Source: a virus. From it: a stretch of DNA of 36,039 nt. Location of the stretch: the IMG/VR virus record IMGVR_UViG_3300037852_000519, positions 1 through 36,039 of that record, one strand, 5' to 3'. This document shows, in pieces, positions 1 to 7,586 of the stretch. The notes beneath the pieces were generated by a model. The model saw only the letters and a list, made by a program, of their open reading frames with translations, did not search any database and was not told the DNA's origin. How positions within the stretch are numbered: position 1 is the stretch's first letter; each line of letters starts with the position of its first letter. Both the position numbers and the translations under genes were made by a program.

Positions 1-72
1 TTCACGATCGCCAAACAAGGCGACAAGTTGCAATACGGCATCGACTATCACTTTCTAGCAGTTCCGAAGTAA
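1..72 (+). CDS. 3' end of a gene cut by the window edge, unknown function
   Basis: The first frame is open from base 1 and ends at a TAA at 70-72, giving 23 residues that finish in HFLAVPK. No family can be recognised from so short a piece. It lies on the same strand as, and 30 bp upstream of, the next reading frame, so the two could be co-transcribed. That it is real coding sequence is inferred only from the open frame and its position. Confidence 0.4.
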   Translation, partial: FTIAKQGDKLQYGIDYHFLAVPK

Positions 73-102
73 GCGTGGCCTCACCCAAACAAGGTAAAGG
101 CA

Positions 103-1167
103 ATGGCCGACTGGACCATCCGCGTCGCACAGCTCCCCATCGGATGTGGCACACCTTACAAACATAACATCATCGTTGTTGTGGATCCCGCAGGCAGGGC
201 CGTTTATGAAATTAACGGTGGCCCGGTGGGCGCCGATGGAAAGATCATTCCGCTCAACGATCGGCGTGGTCCTTTGGCCTATTTGTCGGGAGATTTTCCC
301 GTTGGGGCCGAGAAGCTTCCAGGCGGGACTCAATTCTACCGACCTGACCTCGACCAGCGTGTGGTGTTCTCAGGGACAGAGGAGCAGGTCCGTAATCGGA
401 TGTAAGCCGCCGACGCTTGCATTCGTGTCATCAACTCGGCGCAAGAGCGATACACGCTGTTAACCGGCCCGAGCGGGGGGCGTGATGCGTCCTCGACTCC
501 GACCTTCAATAGCAATTCGGTTAATGCATCGCTCCTCCAGTGCATGCGTATTCCGGTCGATGACCCGGCGATCACGAACCAACCCGGTTACGAAAACCCG
601 ATTTTGAATCAGGACCAGGTGCGGCAAATCATCGAGCAGCTAAATCCAACCGCGCCGCCTGCCGGCAATATCCCCATTCCGCGCCCACCCGAGAAGAGGG
701 GCGATGACTGGTCCAGCTCGTATGGTCCGACTATCGGCCAGGCTCGTTCCACTGGCCGAACGATGCCGCAAACTGAGCCAGGCCCTGTAGTGGACGCCGG
801 CCTGCCCCAGCACGTGATCAACGCGGGCAATTATTTGCGCGCCAACGGCCTCGAGATCACGCCGCGGTCGATGTACGTGGCGAGCGTGCTCGGCCCGCAG
901 CGCGCCGTCGATCTGTTCAACCGCACCGGCTCGACCTCCTCCGACGAGGTCCCATCTCCCGACGCGGCGACCGGCCGGCAGGTCCTCTCGTGGGTGCGGG
1001 CGCTGCGATTGGGCCCCGCCGCAGCCGGCGCACCGCCGACGCCCGACTTTGGCCAGTCCGGTGCACCGTCCTTTGCTGCCCAACCTGCTTGGACTCCGGT
1101 TGGCGCGGCGTCGCAGAATAATAATGTAAGCGACGACGCCGGCCTGCCGGTGTATGGCGCGGCCTGA
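103..1167 (+). pseudogene. Hypothetical phage-type gene split by an in-frame TAA
   Basis: ATG at 103 starts a 100-residue ORF (begins MADWTIRVAQLPIG) that ends at TAA 403-405. The same frame stays open from 406 through the ATG at 544 to a TGA at 1165-1167. The 46 codons between the stop and the second ATG read as ordinary protein (ADACIRVINSAQERYTLLTG), so the two pieces look like one 354-residue gene broken by a nonsense mutation. The N-terminal half has a strand-rich pattern (HNIIVVVDPAGRAVYEINGG). The C-terminal part, around 'RSMYVASVLGPQRAVDLFNR', loosely resembles the tails of phage transglycosylases, which is a weak resemblance only. Function is unknown. Alternatives are two separate proteins, or a sequencing error at 403. 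Confidence 0.6.
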
Positions 1168-1261
1168 AATCGACGCGGACCGCAACGGCTACAACCTCAC
1201 CCGCGCCTTTATCGAGGAGGTTTTGTTCTTCCCCTTCGCGCCGCACGACGACTTCGACTGA
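1154..1261 (+). pseudogene. Remnant of phage terminase large subunit C-terminus
   Basis: In frame 2 an ATG at 1154 opens 35 codons ending at TGA 1259-1261. The peptide contains NLTRAFIEEVLFFPFAPHDD followed by F-D-stop. A hydrophobic strand, FPF, then xHDD is the typical end of the terminase large-subunit nuclease domain, where the run normally continues as D-x-x-D-A and a short tail. Here the reading frame stops immediately after HDDFD, and nothing upstream in this frame encodes ATPase or nuclease motifs. I read it as a leftover end of a deleted terminase gene. It overlaps the end of the broken gene upstream by 14 bp, which places a deletion junction close by. Confidence is limited by the length. 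Confidence 0.5.
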
Positions 1262-1287
1262 CCCGTGACAACTTGGGACGGCGGGTA

Positions 1288-1437
1288 ATGGCCAAGATGT
1301 TGGTCGACGCATTCAGGAACGACGTCGTCGACCCGAAGAGCGGAAGTCCGCTGGTCGTTCCGGACAATTACGCCATCGACGCGGCGATCCGACATGCACG
1401 GGCCTTCGGGGGCTTGCGTGCCATCAGCGAAATCTAG
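1288..1437 (+). CDS. Small hypothetical protein (49 aa)
   Basis: ATG at 1288 follows a G-rich stretch (gggacggcggg) that can serve as a ribosome site, and the frame ends at TAG 1435-1437. The 49-residue product (MAKMLVDAFRND…RAFGGLRAISEI) has a normal amino-acid mix, with a short amphipathic segment near its end. No family is recognised. It sits directly after the terminase remnant, so it may itself be a small prophage gene or the tail of something larger. Confidence 0.4.
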   Translation: MAKMLVDAFRNDVVDPKSGSPLVVPDNYAIDAAIRHARAFGGLRAISEI

Positions 1438-1521
1438 CTGTCCCGCGCGCCTGCCCCAAGGATCGGGGTCGCGAAATCTTGGTCCCTTGGCGCGCCAATC
1501 GATCAAAAAAGGATCCTTCGG

Positions 1522-1803
1522 ATGGCTCCCATCGTAGGACCCGGGGCGAACTATCGCCTATCAGGCATCAAGCTCGATGTAACGCGGGTGCCGCATTGGG
1601 CTGCCCCTTTTTCCTGGCAGACGGGTGCCCCTGTCAACGTAGAGGATGGTTCTGTCGTCTCCATCTGGCGGCCTCTATGGCGCGAGCGGGTCGGGCTCGC
1701 GCTTGGCGCACCGGTCCGCATCATCCTCAACTTCGGCCCGTACGGTCCGCTTCACGTCGACACCAAGAGTGAATGGACGGCTCCGACGACGCTTGATTGG
1801 TAG
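1522..1803 (+). CDS. Hypothetical protein (93 aa)
   Basis: The ATG at 1522 has an AAAGGAT-like ribosome site 9-15 bases upstream. The product is 93 residues with many aromatic and Pro/Gly positions (WQTGAPVNVEDGSVVSIWRP), suggesting a small beta-strand protein. No cysteine pair, signal peptide or membrane segment is evident. It ends 10 bp before the end of the convergent DUF2235 gene, with no room for a separate terminator. Function is unknown. A small virion or tail-accessory protein is plausible from the prophage context but unproven. Confidence 0.5.
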   Translation: MAPIVGPGANYRLSGIKLDVTRVPHWAAPFSWQTGAPVNVEDGSVVSIWRPLWRERVGLALGAPVRIILNFGPYGPLHVDTKSEWTAPTTLDW

Positions 1804-1813
1804 CGATCGCGTC

Positions 1814-3169
1814 TTAGGTAAAGAACTTCTTGGCGACATCATGGGTCCTCAACGGCTCTGGCCGATAAGGCCCGTACGTGTCGTAGTTCAGGACCTGTTT
1901 CAGACCGAGTCTGTCGTAGACGGTTTCATGCAGGGGGGCGGCGTTCGGAACGGGTCGCCGCTGCTGTTCCCATGCGAGGCGTCTGTCGCCGCCGGCGCCG
2001 ACCTTGCATTCATCATGTTGCATGCCTGCCGCGGACGGGAACAGGTTGAGATAGAAGGGGTCGACCATAACTCGTCCGTCGGGCGGAAGCTCATTGGCCA
2101 GGATGTCGACCATCCACTTGAGCGTTATGTCGGACAATCGCGCTTCGTTGTCCGGATAGCCGCCGCCGATGTCGGCATGGTTTCCGGCAAACCATATCTG
2201 CTCCAGAGGCTCGGGCTCGCCCTCGCGTCTTGGCGGCGTCCGCTCGCCCCAGGGCACGCGGGCGAAGTCTTTGCGGTATTCGTCGATTGACAGCGCGTGG
2301 CGCGCGAAGTGAACGCCTTCGCCCAGATTCTGATCGTAAAAGCCGAATTTTCGTCTGTTTCTCCTATAAAGCAGAATGGCCGCGAGGTACGCGATCCCCG
2401 CTATTGCCACGAACAGCAAGGCAAAGCAGCCGGGCGAGAATGCATGGCTGATGGAAAGAATGCCCCAGGCAATTAGCGCAACCACCGACGCTCCACCGAT
2501 GGCCATGAGCACCAACGCCCAAACGGGGAAATGCGGACGCAACCCCAGCGCCGCCACCGTATCCCATACGCCGATGAAGTAAGGAACGGCGCCGGTCTCC
2601 GGGCCGGCGAAGGACGCGTGCTTCTCGCGGAAGGTTTGCGCCAATCGCCGGCGTTCCTCGCCATAGCCCGCATGCCGCGTGACGAACCCGTGCTGGTAAA
2701 CGTTTTTGACCGCGGTGGCGGCAACCGCCTCGACCGAATCGTTGTCCAGCTTGAGCGCCGTGCCATCGTCCGCCTTGACCGGAATGCCGCACAACCCAAG
2801 GACGCCGCCGAGGCACCGGGCGGTGTACGCGCCCCGGCTGAAGCCGAACAGGTATATGTGGTCGCCGGGCGCCCACATCCGAATGATCGCCGCGTAGCAT
2901 TCAATGATGTGCTTGGTGATGCCGAGGCCCGTCATCTGGCTGAGCAAATTGTAGAGCTTGCGGACGAAGCCGATCTTGAATTGCTCGCCCGCCGACTGGG
3001 ACCCGAGCCCCGGGTGATAAAAAGCCAGTTGCTTTGACGGATCGATGCGCGACAGGGGGCCGGAGCGCGTGGCGCGGAACAGCTTGTAGACGTTGGTCAG
3101 ATCCTCATCGGCGAGGATGCCGCCGGCGTTCCCCGTGCCGTCGCAGAAAATCAAGATGTTCTTGCTCAC
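1814..3169 (-). CDS. DUF2235 alpha/beta-hydrolase, Tle1-like phospholipase candidate with two membrane segments
   Basis: The protein is 451 aa from a GTG at 3169, which follows GAGG at proper spacing. The frame could extend to 3250, but the family begins at the conserved KNILIFCDGTGN. The DUF2235 domain is complete: the nucleophile motif G-F-S-R-G-A-Y-T-A-R (Ser about 111), an acidic residue in IGVWDTVAALG (Asp about 203) and a late histidine in GNHADIGGGYPD (His about 331). Two hydrophobic segments (about 214-242 and 248-268) interrupt the hydrolase fold and could anchor it in a membrane. DUF2235 proteins include type VI secretion Tle1 phospholipase effectors and many uncharacterised hydrolases. 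No VgrG, PAAR or immunity gene is adjacent, so the effector role is inference. It lies opposite to the phage genes and probably represents cargo at the prophage edge. Confidence 0.85.
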   Translation of the reverse strand: MSKNILIFCDGTGNAGGILADEDLTNVYKLFRATRSGPLSRIDPSKQLAFYHPGLGSQSAGEQFKIGFVRKLYNLLSQMTGLGITKHIIECYAAIIRMWAPGDHIYLFGFSRGAYTARCLGGVLGLCGIPVKADDGTALKLDNDSVEAVAATAVKNVYQHGFVTRHAGYGEERRRLAQTFREKHASFAGPETGAVPYFIGVWDTVAALGLRPHFPVWALVLMAIGGASVVALIAWGILSISHAFSPGCFALLFVAIAGIAYLAAILLYRRNRRKFGFYDQNLGEGVHFARHALSIDEYRKDFARVPWGERTPPRREGEPEPLEQIWFAGNHADIGGGYPDNEARLSDITLKWMVDILANELPPDGRVMVDPFYLNLFPSAAGMQHDECKVGAGGDRRLAWEQQRRPVPNAAPLHETVYDRLGLKQVLNYDTYGPYRPEPLRTHDVAKKFFT

Positions 3170-3300
3170 GGTCGCCTCGATGTTGTGGGACCGATGTCCT
3201 ACAATTGACCGCTGTGCTTGGCAAGTTCGCCATCTGAAACTTTCCGACAAGCTACATCCAGCCCCACCCCGGCGCGCTGCACCACCACAGGAACAACCCC

Positions 3301-3513
3301 ATGCCGCTGCCGACCGAACCCCTTCCGCCCTATTACATGCAGGGCAACGCCATCAACAACCGCGTCACGCACACCGACCGCCCGTGGCTGGTGCTGGTGA
3401 CCCAGGCCGATCCCAACTTCGAGCGCGATAAGCACCACGAGATCGAGTACGAGTTCTCCGGCCGCTGGTTCTATGCCGACCGCAGCAAGCGTGGGGCTTA
3501 CGCGAATTATTGA
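3301..3513 (+). CDS. Small hypothetical phage protein (70 aa)
   Basis: ATG at 3301 is preceded by CACAGGAACAA, a usable ribosome site. The 70-residue product is aromatic-rich (WLVLVTQADPNFERDKHHEI…GRWFYADRSKRGAYANY) and lacks signal or membrane segments. No family is recognised. It is the first of a run of small same-strand genes leading into the portal gene, which suggests a minor virion role. It ends 12 bp before a repeat of family F. Confidence 0.6.
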   Translation: MPLPTEPLPPYYMQGNAINNRVTHTDRPWLVLVTQADPNFERDKHHEIEYEFSGRWFYADRSKRGAYANY

Positions 3514-3524
3514 CCACGAAGATT

Positions 3525-3653
3525 CTCGTCATCGCCCGTGCAGGCATGCCCTCGCGAAGGCGGGGGCGGGCGATCCAGTAATCCGTGCCGGCGCGGCTTA
3601 GCTGCGCGGCCTCGGATTACTGGATGCCCCGCTTTCGCGGGGCATGACGAGTT
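3525..3653 (+). repeat. Family F inverted repeat (copy F1)
   Basis: The arms 'ctcgtcatcgcccg…' and '…cggggcatgacgag' are imperfect reverse complements. The middle carries 'gatccagtaatccg', mirrored by 'cggattactggat'. The same element recurs at 12593. It fills the gap between two small phage genes. Confidence 0.8.
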
Positions 3654-3669
3654 CAGAATAGGAAAGCCC

Positions 3670-3894
3670 ATGCCCGCAGCAGCTCCCGGCGCCGGCCCGC
3701 AGATCGGCCACATGGTGATCTACCGCCAGAACGGCACCACGGCCTACCCCGCCGTCATCGCCGCCGTGAACGCCAACGGCACCGTCTCGCTCACCACGTT
3801 CCCGCCCGGGCAGTCGCCCGGCACGCAGTCGAATGTGGCGCACGATTACAGCGAGAAGAAATCCGGCTGCTGGTACTACGCGCCGTATTTGTGA
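3670..3894 (+). CDS. Small hypothetical phage protein (74 aa)
   Basis: ATG at 3670 lies after AGGAAAG with 3-bp spacing to the start. The 74-residue product opens with a Pro/Ala/Gly stretch, then IGHMVIYRQNGTTAYPAVIA and a strand-turn-strand pattern ending GCWYYAPYL. The compact beta pattern resembles small phage barrel-type proteins, but no family can be named. It is same-strand with and close to the genes at 3301 and 3975. Repeat G1 begins at its stop codon. Confidence 0.65.
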   Translation: MPAAAPGAGPQIGHMVIYRQNGTTAYPAVIAAVNANGTVSLTTFPPGQSPGTQSNVAHDYSEKKSGCWYYAPYL

Positions 3895-3950
3895 TGCCGA
3901 TCGCGGCCTCGCCGCTCGGTCTGTAATGCTCGGCCGCGATCGGCCGCTGG
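3895..3950 (+). repeat. Family G palindrome (copy G1)
   Basis: The stem is 'ccgatcgcggcc…ggccgcgatcgg' around a loop containing 'ggtctgtaatgc'. It is followed by 'ggctgagag', a tail also present after copy G3 (20364). It sits immediately after the stop of the 74-aa gene. Confidence 0.75.
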
Positions 3951-3974
3951 CTGAGAGATTGGACTATCATCCCC

Positions 3975-4397
3975 ATGTCCGACCTTCCCATTCTCCTGCG
4001 CGCGGAGACCGCCCGGGCGCCCGGACGTGCGCTGGTGCGCACCGAGGCGCGGTTCGTGCCGTCGGGCGAGGGCTCGCTGGAGCGCCTGGCCGCCGACTTC
4101 GCCGCCGCCCGCGCGGTGCGGCGGATTCTCGACACCGCTTATCCCGGCCATGGCTGGGAAGTCGTCGCCGACAGCGGCCAGGGTTACGTCGCCTTCCGCA
4201 TCCCGGCGCTGATGGGCGTGAACTACGCCTATCTGGTCAAAGGCAGGGATCTGACCCCGGAGGCGGTGCTCAAGGGCGCCGGCGAGCTGCTCGAGCGTTA
4301 TCGGCTGCCGCGCGCAAAATTCGACCTCGACCGCTTCCTCGAGGCGCGGGCGAAGCATTCGATCTTGCTCGACCGCTCACGCAAAATCCCGTCGTAG
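3975..4397 (+). CDS. Hypothetical phage protein (140 aa)
   Basis: ATG at 3975 starts a 140-residue protein with mixed alpha/beta character: an N-terminal charged helix region (LERLAADFAAARAVRRILD), a central WEVVADSGQGYVAFRIPALM strand pair and a C-terminal helical stretch. It has no signal or membrane segment, and I recognise no family. The TAG stop at 4395-4397 lies inside repeat E1 ('cgTAGggtgggc'), so the last residues may be set by the repeat insertion. It sits 134 bp before the portal gene on the same strand and is likely part of the structural transcription unit. Confidence 0.65.
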   Translation: MSDLPILLRAETARAPGRALVRTEARFVPSGEGSLERLAADFAAARAVRRILDTAYPGHGWEVVADSGQGYVAFRIPALMGVNYAYLVKGRDLTPEAVLKGAGELLERYRLPRAKFDLDRFLEARAKHSILLDRSRKIPS

Positions 4398-4520
4398 GGT
4401 GGGCTAAGGCGGAAGCGCGCGGCGCCGACGCCGTGCCCACCGCGGTCTAGCAACAAATACTGTCCATCGTTGGTGGGCACGCGGCCTTCGCTCCGCTTCG
4501 TCCGCTTAGCCCACCCTACG
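4393..4520 (+). repeat. Family E inverted repeat (copy E1)
   Basis: The termini 'cgtagggtgggctaag' and 'cttagcccaccctacg' are reverse complements, and the interior carries paired 'gtgcccac'/'gtgggcac' blocks. It supplies the stop codon of the upstream gene and occupies the spacer in front of the portal gene. Confidence 0.85.
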
Positions 4521-4531
4521 GAAATCCCCGC

Positions 4532-7000
4532 ATGCTCCGTTCCACGCCCCCCGGCGAAGATCCCGTTGGCGATGCCCGCGTCGCCCAGGTCGGCTTTTTC
4601 GCGGCCGGGTCGCCGCCGGGCGAGGACGGGCTTGACGACCTCTACCAGCACGCCTCGGACCTCGCGACCCCGCCGGGCAGCGCGCCGGAGCGGGTCGGGC
4701 ACGACGCGCCCGACTACCTGCACCTCATCACCATCGCCGAGCAGCAGGCGAACCTCTACGTCCAGCAGGTCAACCGCCGCGCCTGGTCGCGCTCGTACCG
4801 CGCCTTCCACAACGAGCACTTCGTCGGCTCCAAATACGGCCACCGCGACTGGTCGAACCGCTCGAAGATCTTTCGCCCCAAGACCCGCTCGGCGGTGCGC
4901 AAGGACGGCGCCGCGGTGGCGGCCTCGCTGTTCGGCACCGTCGACGCCATCACCTGCTCGGCCGGCGACGAGGCCGACGCGGGCCAGCGCGCCGCCGCCG
5001 CGCTGATGCAGGAGCTGATCAACTACCGCACCGACCGCACCTCCGGCCGCGCCGCCATCCCCTGGTTCCTCACCGCCATGGGGGCCAGGCAGGATGCGCA
5101 GATCGCGGGGATATGTGCGTCCAAGCAATACTGGCGACTCGAACTGCGCAAGTCTCATGACGAAGAACTGCCTGCCGAGATGTCAGATGTCGGAGGTCAG
5201 ATATCAGAAGAAAGGAATCCGACCTCTGACATCCGACCTCTGACATCTACCGGCCGCACCCGGCCGGTCTTCGTCCCCGACATCGACCGCCCCGACATCC
5301 GCCTCTTCCCGCCCGAGAACGTGATCATCGATCCGGCCGCCGACTGGACCAACCCGGCGCAATCCGCCGCCTATTTGCTGCTCAAATACCCGATGCGGCT
5401 CTACGAGGTCGAGAAGAAGACGCGCGACCCGCTCAATCCGTGGAAGGCGTTGCCGCCGGATTTGCTCAAAGGAACGGCCGAGGCGAGCAAGTTCGACGCC
5501 GCCGCCATTCGGCGCGCCCGCGAGTTCGGCCTCGACCGCTTCGACGAGACCCAGAACGCGGCCGAGTTCGACATCATCTGGGTCTACGAGGCGTTCATCC
5601 GCATCGACGGCGAGGACAAGTGCTTCTTCTCCCTCGGCGACAAGGCGTTCCTCACCGACCCGAAGCCGACCCGCGAGGTCTACCCTGAGCAGGCCGGCGA
5701 CCGGCCGGTGACGATCGGCTACGGCGCTTTGGAGGCGCACCGCATCTATCCCATGTCGGCGGTCGAGAGCTGGCAGCAGACTCAAGCTGAGATCAACGAC
5801 GTCGCCAACCTCTATCTCGACACCATGAAGCAGAACGTGGCGCCGGTGACCAAGGTGGTGCGCGGGCGCAGCGTCGATCTGGAAGCCCTGCACCGGCGCG
5901 GGCCCAACAGCCATATTCTCGTGACCCGCCTCGACGACATCGACTTCGCCCGGCCGGTCGACATTCCCCAGTCGGTGATCGTCGGCATGGAGAAGCTCGA
6001 TGTCGACATGGACGACTTGGCCGGCCAGTTCAACGCCGGCTCGGTGCAGACCAACCGGACGCTGAACGACACGGTCGGCGGCCTCAAGCTCATCGCCGGC
6101 GCGTCGAACGCCGTGCAGGAGTTCGACATCCGCCTGTGGATCGAGACCTGGGCGGAGCCGGCGCTCGCCCAGGTCGTGCGGCTCGAACAGTATTATGAGA
6201 GCGACGAGATCATCCTCGGCGTGTGCGGCCAGCGCGCGCAGCTGTGGCAGAAGCACGGCGTCTCGCGCATCACCGATGATCTCATGGACCATCAGGTGAC
6301 GATCCGCATCAACGCCGGCCTCGGCGTCGGCGACCCGCAGCAGCGGCTGGCCAAATTCCGCGACGCCACCGCGGTGGCGGCGCCGCTGCTCGCCCAATCG
6401 AAGGAGTTCCAGACCGGCCAGGTGTCGCTCAACATCGAGGAGGTGATGAACGAGGTGTTCGGCGCGGTCGGCTACCGCGACGGCGGCAAGCGGTTTATCA
6501 CCGTGGCGCCGCCCGATCCCGGCCAGGCGCAACAGCAGCAGATGCAGCAGGGCTTGAGCCTGCAGAACATGCTCGCTGAGATCGCCAAGAAGCGCGCGCA
6601 GGCCCAGCACGCCGCGGCCCAAGCCGGGCATGCGCAGATGCTCGGCACCGCCGCCATCGCCAAGGTCGGCCTCGAGCACCGCCGCCAGCTCCACGACGAA
6701 AGTACTTCAGCCTTCGACCACGCCCATCAGGTGCACGACCGCCTGCTCGCCGCCCACGACCAGGGCCACCGTCACGCGATGGAAATCGGGGATCGGATGA
6801 CGGATGTCAGAGGTCAGGTGCCGGAAGGAACTGATCCGACATCTGATATGCGACTGCCGACATCCGGACCGGCCCAAGGTCCCGACGTCATTCAGCACCT
6901 CATCGCGGCGCTAGCTGCTCCGCGCCAGCGCCAAGTCGAGTTCATGCGCGATCCCGCGACGGGTCGCATCGCCGGCGCGCGGGTGGTGGAAGCGGCGTAG
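4532..7000 (+). CDS. Phage portal protein, podovirus (P22-like) size class
   Basis: At 822 aa this has the size and texture of a podovirus portal: a helical N-terminal region with IAEQQANLYVQQ, a central 'ESWQQTQAEINDVANLYLDT' helix that looks like the portal stem, then 'GQFNAGSVQTNRTLNDTVGG' and a Gln/Ala/His-rich C-terminal coiled region (about 665-750). Portals form the dodecameric ring through which DNA enters and leaves the capsid. Two stretches look foreign: residues about 216-239 and 755-779 both read M-(S/T)-D-V-x-G-Q…P-T-S-D and are encoded by inverted heptamer repeats (H1, H2), yet the frame is kept. The start ATG has only a weak ribosome site (ggaaa) because repeat E1 abuts it. The stop TAG also lies against a repeat. 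Confidence 0.85.
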   Translation: MLRSTPPGEDPVGDARVAQVGFFAAGSPPGEDGLDDLYQHASDLATPPGSAPERVGHDAPDYLHLITIAEQQANLYVQQVNRRAWSRSYRAFHNEHFVGSKYGHRDWSNRSKIFRPKTRSAVRKDGAAVAASLFGTVDAITCSAGDEADAGQRAAAALMQELINYRTDRTSGRAAIPWFLTAMGARQDAQIAGICASKQYWRLELRKSHDEELPAEMSDVGGQISEERNPTSDIRPLTSTGRTRPVFVPDIDRPDIRLFPPENVIIDPAADWTNPAQSAAYLLLKYPMRLYEVEKKTRDPLNPWKALPPDLLKGTAEASKFDAAAIRRAREFGLDRFDETQNAAEFDIIWVYEAFIRIDGEDKCFFSLGDKAFLTDPKPTREVYPEQAGDRPVTIGYGALEAHRIYPMSAVESWQQTQAEINDVANLYLDTMKQNVAPVTKVVRGRSVDLEALHRRGPNSHILVTRLDDIDFARPVDIPQSVIVGMEKLDVDMDDLAGQFNAGSVQTNRTLNDTVGGLKLIAGASNAVQEFDIRLWIETWAEPALAQVVRLEQYYESDEIILGVCGQRAQLWQKHGVSRITDDLMDHQVTIRINAGLGVGDPQQRLAKFRDATAVAAPLLAQSKEFQTGQVSLNIEEVMNEVFGAVGYRDGGKRFITVAPPDPGQAQQQQMQQGLSLQNMLAEIAKKRAQAQHAAAQAGHAQMLGTAAIAKVGLEHRRQLHDESTSAFDHAHQVHDRLLAAHDQGHRHAMEIGDRMTDVRGQVPEGTDPTSDMRLPTSGPAQGPDVIQHLIAALAAPRQRQVEFMRDPATGRIAGARVVEAA
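5178..5248 (+). repeat. Heptamer inverted repeat H1, inside the portal gene
   Basis: The left arm is built of 7-bp units (tgtcaga, tgtcgga, ggtcaga, tatcaga). The right arm is the near reverse complement (tccgacc tctgaca tccgacc tctgaca tct). It is read through in frame as 24 portal residues. Confidence 0.8.
6794..6867 (+). repeat. Heptamer inverted repeat H2, inside the portal gene
   Basis: A more diverged copy: 'cggatgacggatgtcagaggtcag' pairs with 'ctgatatgcgactgccgacatccg'. It encodes portal residues about 755-779, with the same peptide pattern as H1 (MTDVRGQ…PTSDMRLPTS). Confidence 0.7.
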
Positions 7001-7002
7001 GG

Positions 7003-7093
7003 GTGTAGGGCGCATTAGCGGGCGAAGCCCGCGTAATGCGCCGTTTCACGAGAGCGGCGGATTACGGCGCTGCGCGCCTAATCCGCCCTACAC
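7003..7093 (+). repeat. Family E-like repeats between convergent genes (E7)
   Basis: Two adjoining small palindromes, 'gcgcattagcg…cgtaatgcgc' and 'gcggattacggcgc…gcgcctaatccgc', are bounded by 'gtagggcg' and 'cgccctac'. It spans the gap between the portal stop and the convergent zinc-ribbon gene and provides that gene's TAG. Confidence 0.7.
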
Positions 7094-7330
7094 CGGCTCG
7101 TCCGCTCCGGCGACTTGAGCGATCAGGGCGGCGCCGATCCGCTCGCAGCTTTCCGCGGTTTCCTTGATCAGGAAGGCGTTGCGCGGCGTCGTCAGGTCGA
7201 TCGAGGCCTTGCATACAGCGCAGATCATGGTCGGCTTGCGCAAGAGCAGCGTCACCAGCCGCTCGGTGTATTGCTTGCAGCCGTCGCAGCGGATGCGCAG
7301 GAGCGTCAGGTCCGAGGTGGAGAAGCCCAT
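7088..7330 (-). CDS. Small CxxC/CxxC putative zinc-binding protein (80 aa)
   Basis: Start ATG at 7330 follows GGAG nine bases upstream; a GTG at 7354 would add eight residues. The product contains CDGC and, 25 residues later, CAVC, a spacing compatible with one zinc ribbon. The rest is helical and charged. Small zinc-ribbon proteins of this kind act in nucleic-acid or protein binding, but no specific family is recognised. It runs opposite to the portal gene and converges on it. Its TAG stop is contributed by the flanking repeat (gTAGggcgg). Confidence 0.6.
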   Translation of the reverse strand: MGFSTSDLTLLRIRCDGCKQYTERLVTLLLRKPTMICAVCKASIDLTTPRNAFLIKETAESCERIGAALIAQVAGADEPV

Positions 7331-7425
7331 GGCGAATCGCTCCGACCGTGCCACCTGATTCTACGCATTTGTGCGCAGAATAGGGAGTAGCAAGTTGCGA
7401 GCAGAAGGTGCTGCAACACGCGCGC

Positions 7426-7584
7426 TTACCCTCCCCCTTGTGGGGAGGGTCGGCCGCCGGAGCGAAGTGACGGCGGCCGGGGTGGGGGTGGAGCAAGTAA
7501 GATTCGGGGCGGCGAGGAGAAACGCTACATCGACCCCCACCCCGGCGCCTTCGGCGCCGACCCTCCCCACAAGGGGGAGGGTAA
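7426..7584 (+). repeat. Family B long inverted repeat (copy B1)
   Basis: 'ttaccctcccccttgtgggg' is mirrored by 'ccccacaagggggagggtaa'. The interior has 'ggccggggtgggggt', mirrored by 'acccccaccccgg'. It is followed directly by the end of the secreted-protein gene on the minus strand. Other copies are at 23684 and 29878. Confidence 0.85.
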
Positions 7585-7586
7585 CC

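Noticed and set aside
2531-3037. Long plus-strand frame over the DUF2235 gene
   Set aside because: It is an antisense shadow; the minus-strand frame has the hydrolase motifs and a ribosome site.
5204-6694. 496-codon minus-strand frame across the portal gene
   Set aside because: A high-GC shadow frame with biased Leu/Arg/Asp/Val composition and no motif; the plus-strand portal is convincing.
7426-7584. Rho-independent terminator at repeat B1
   Set aside because: The arms are very GC-rich and long without a T-tract, and the same element recurs elsewhere, so it is a dispersed repeat.
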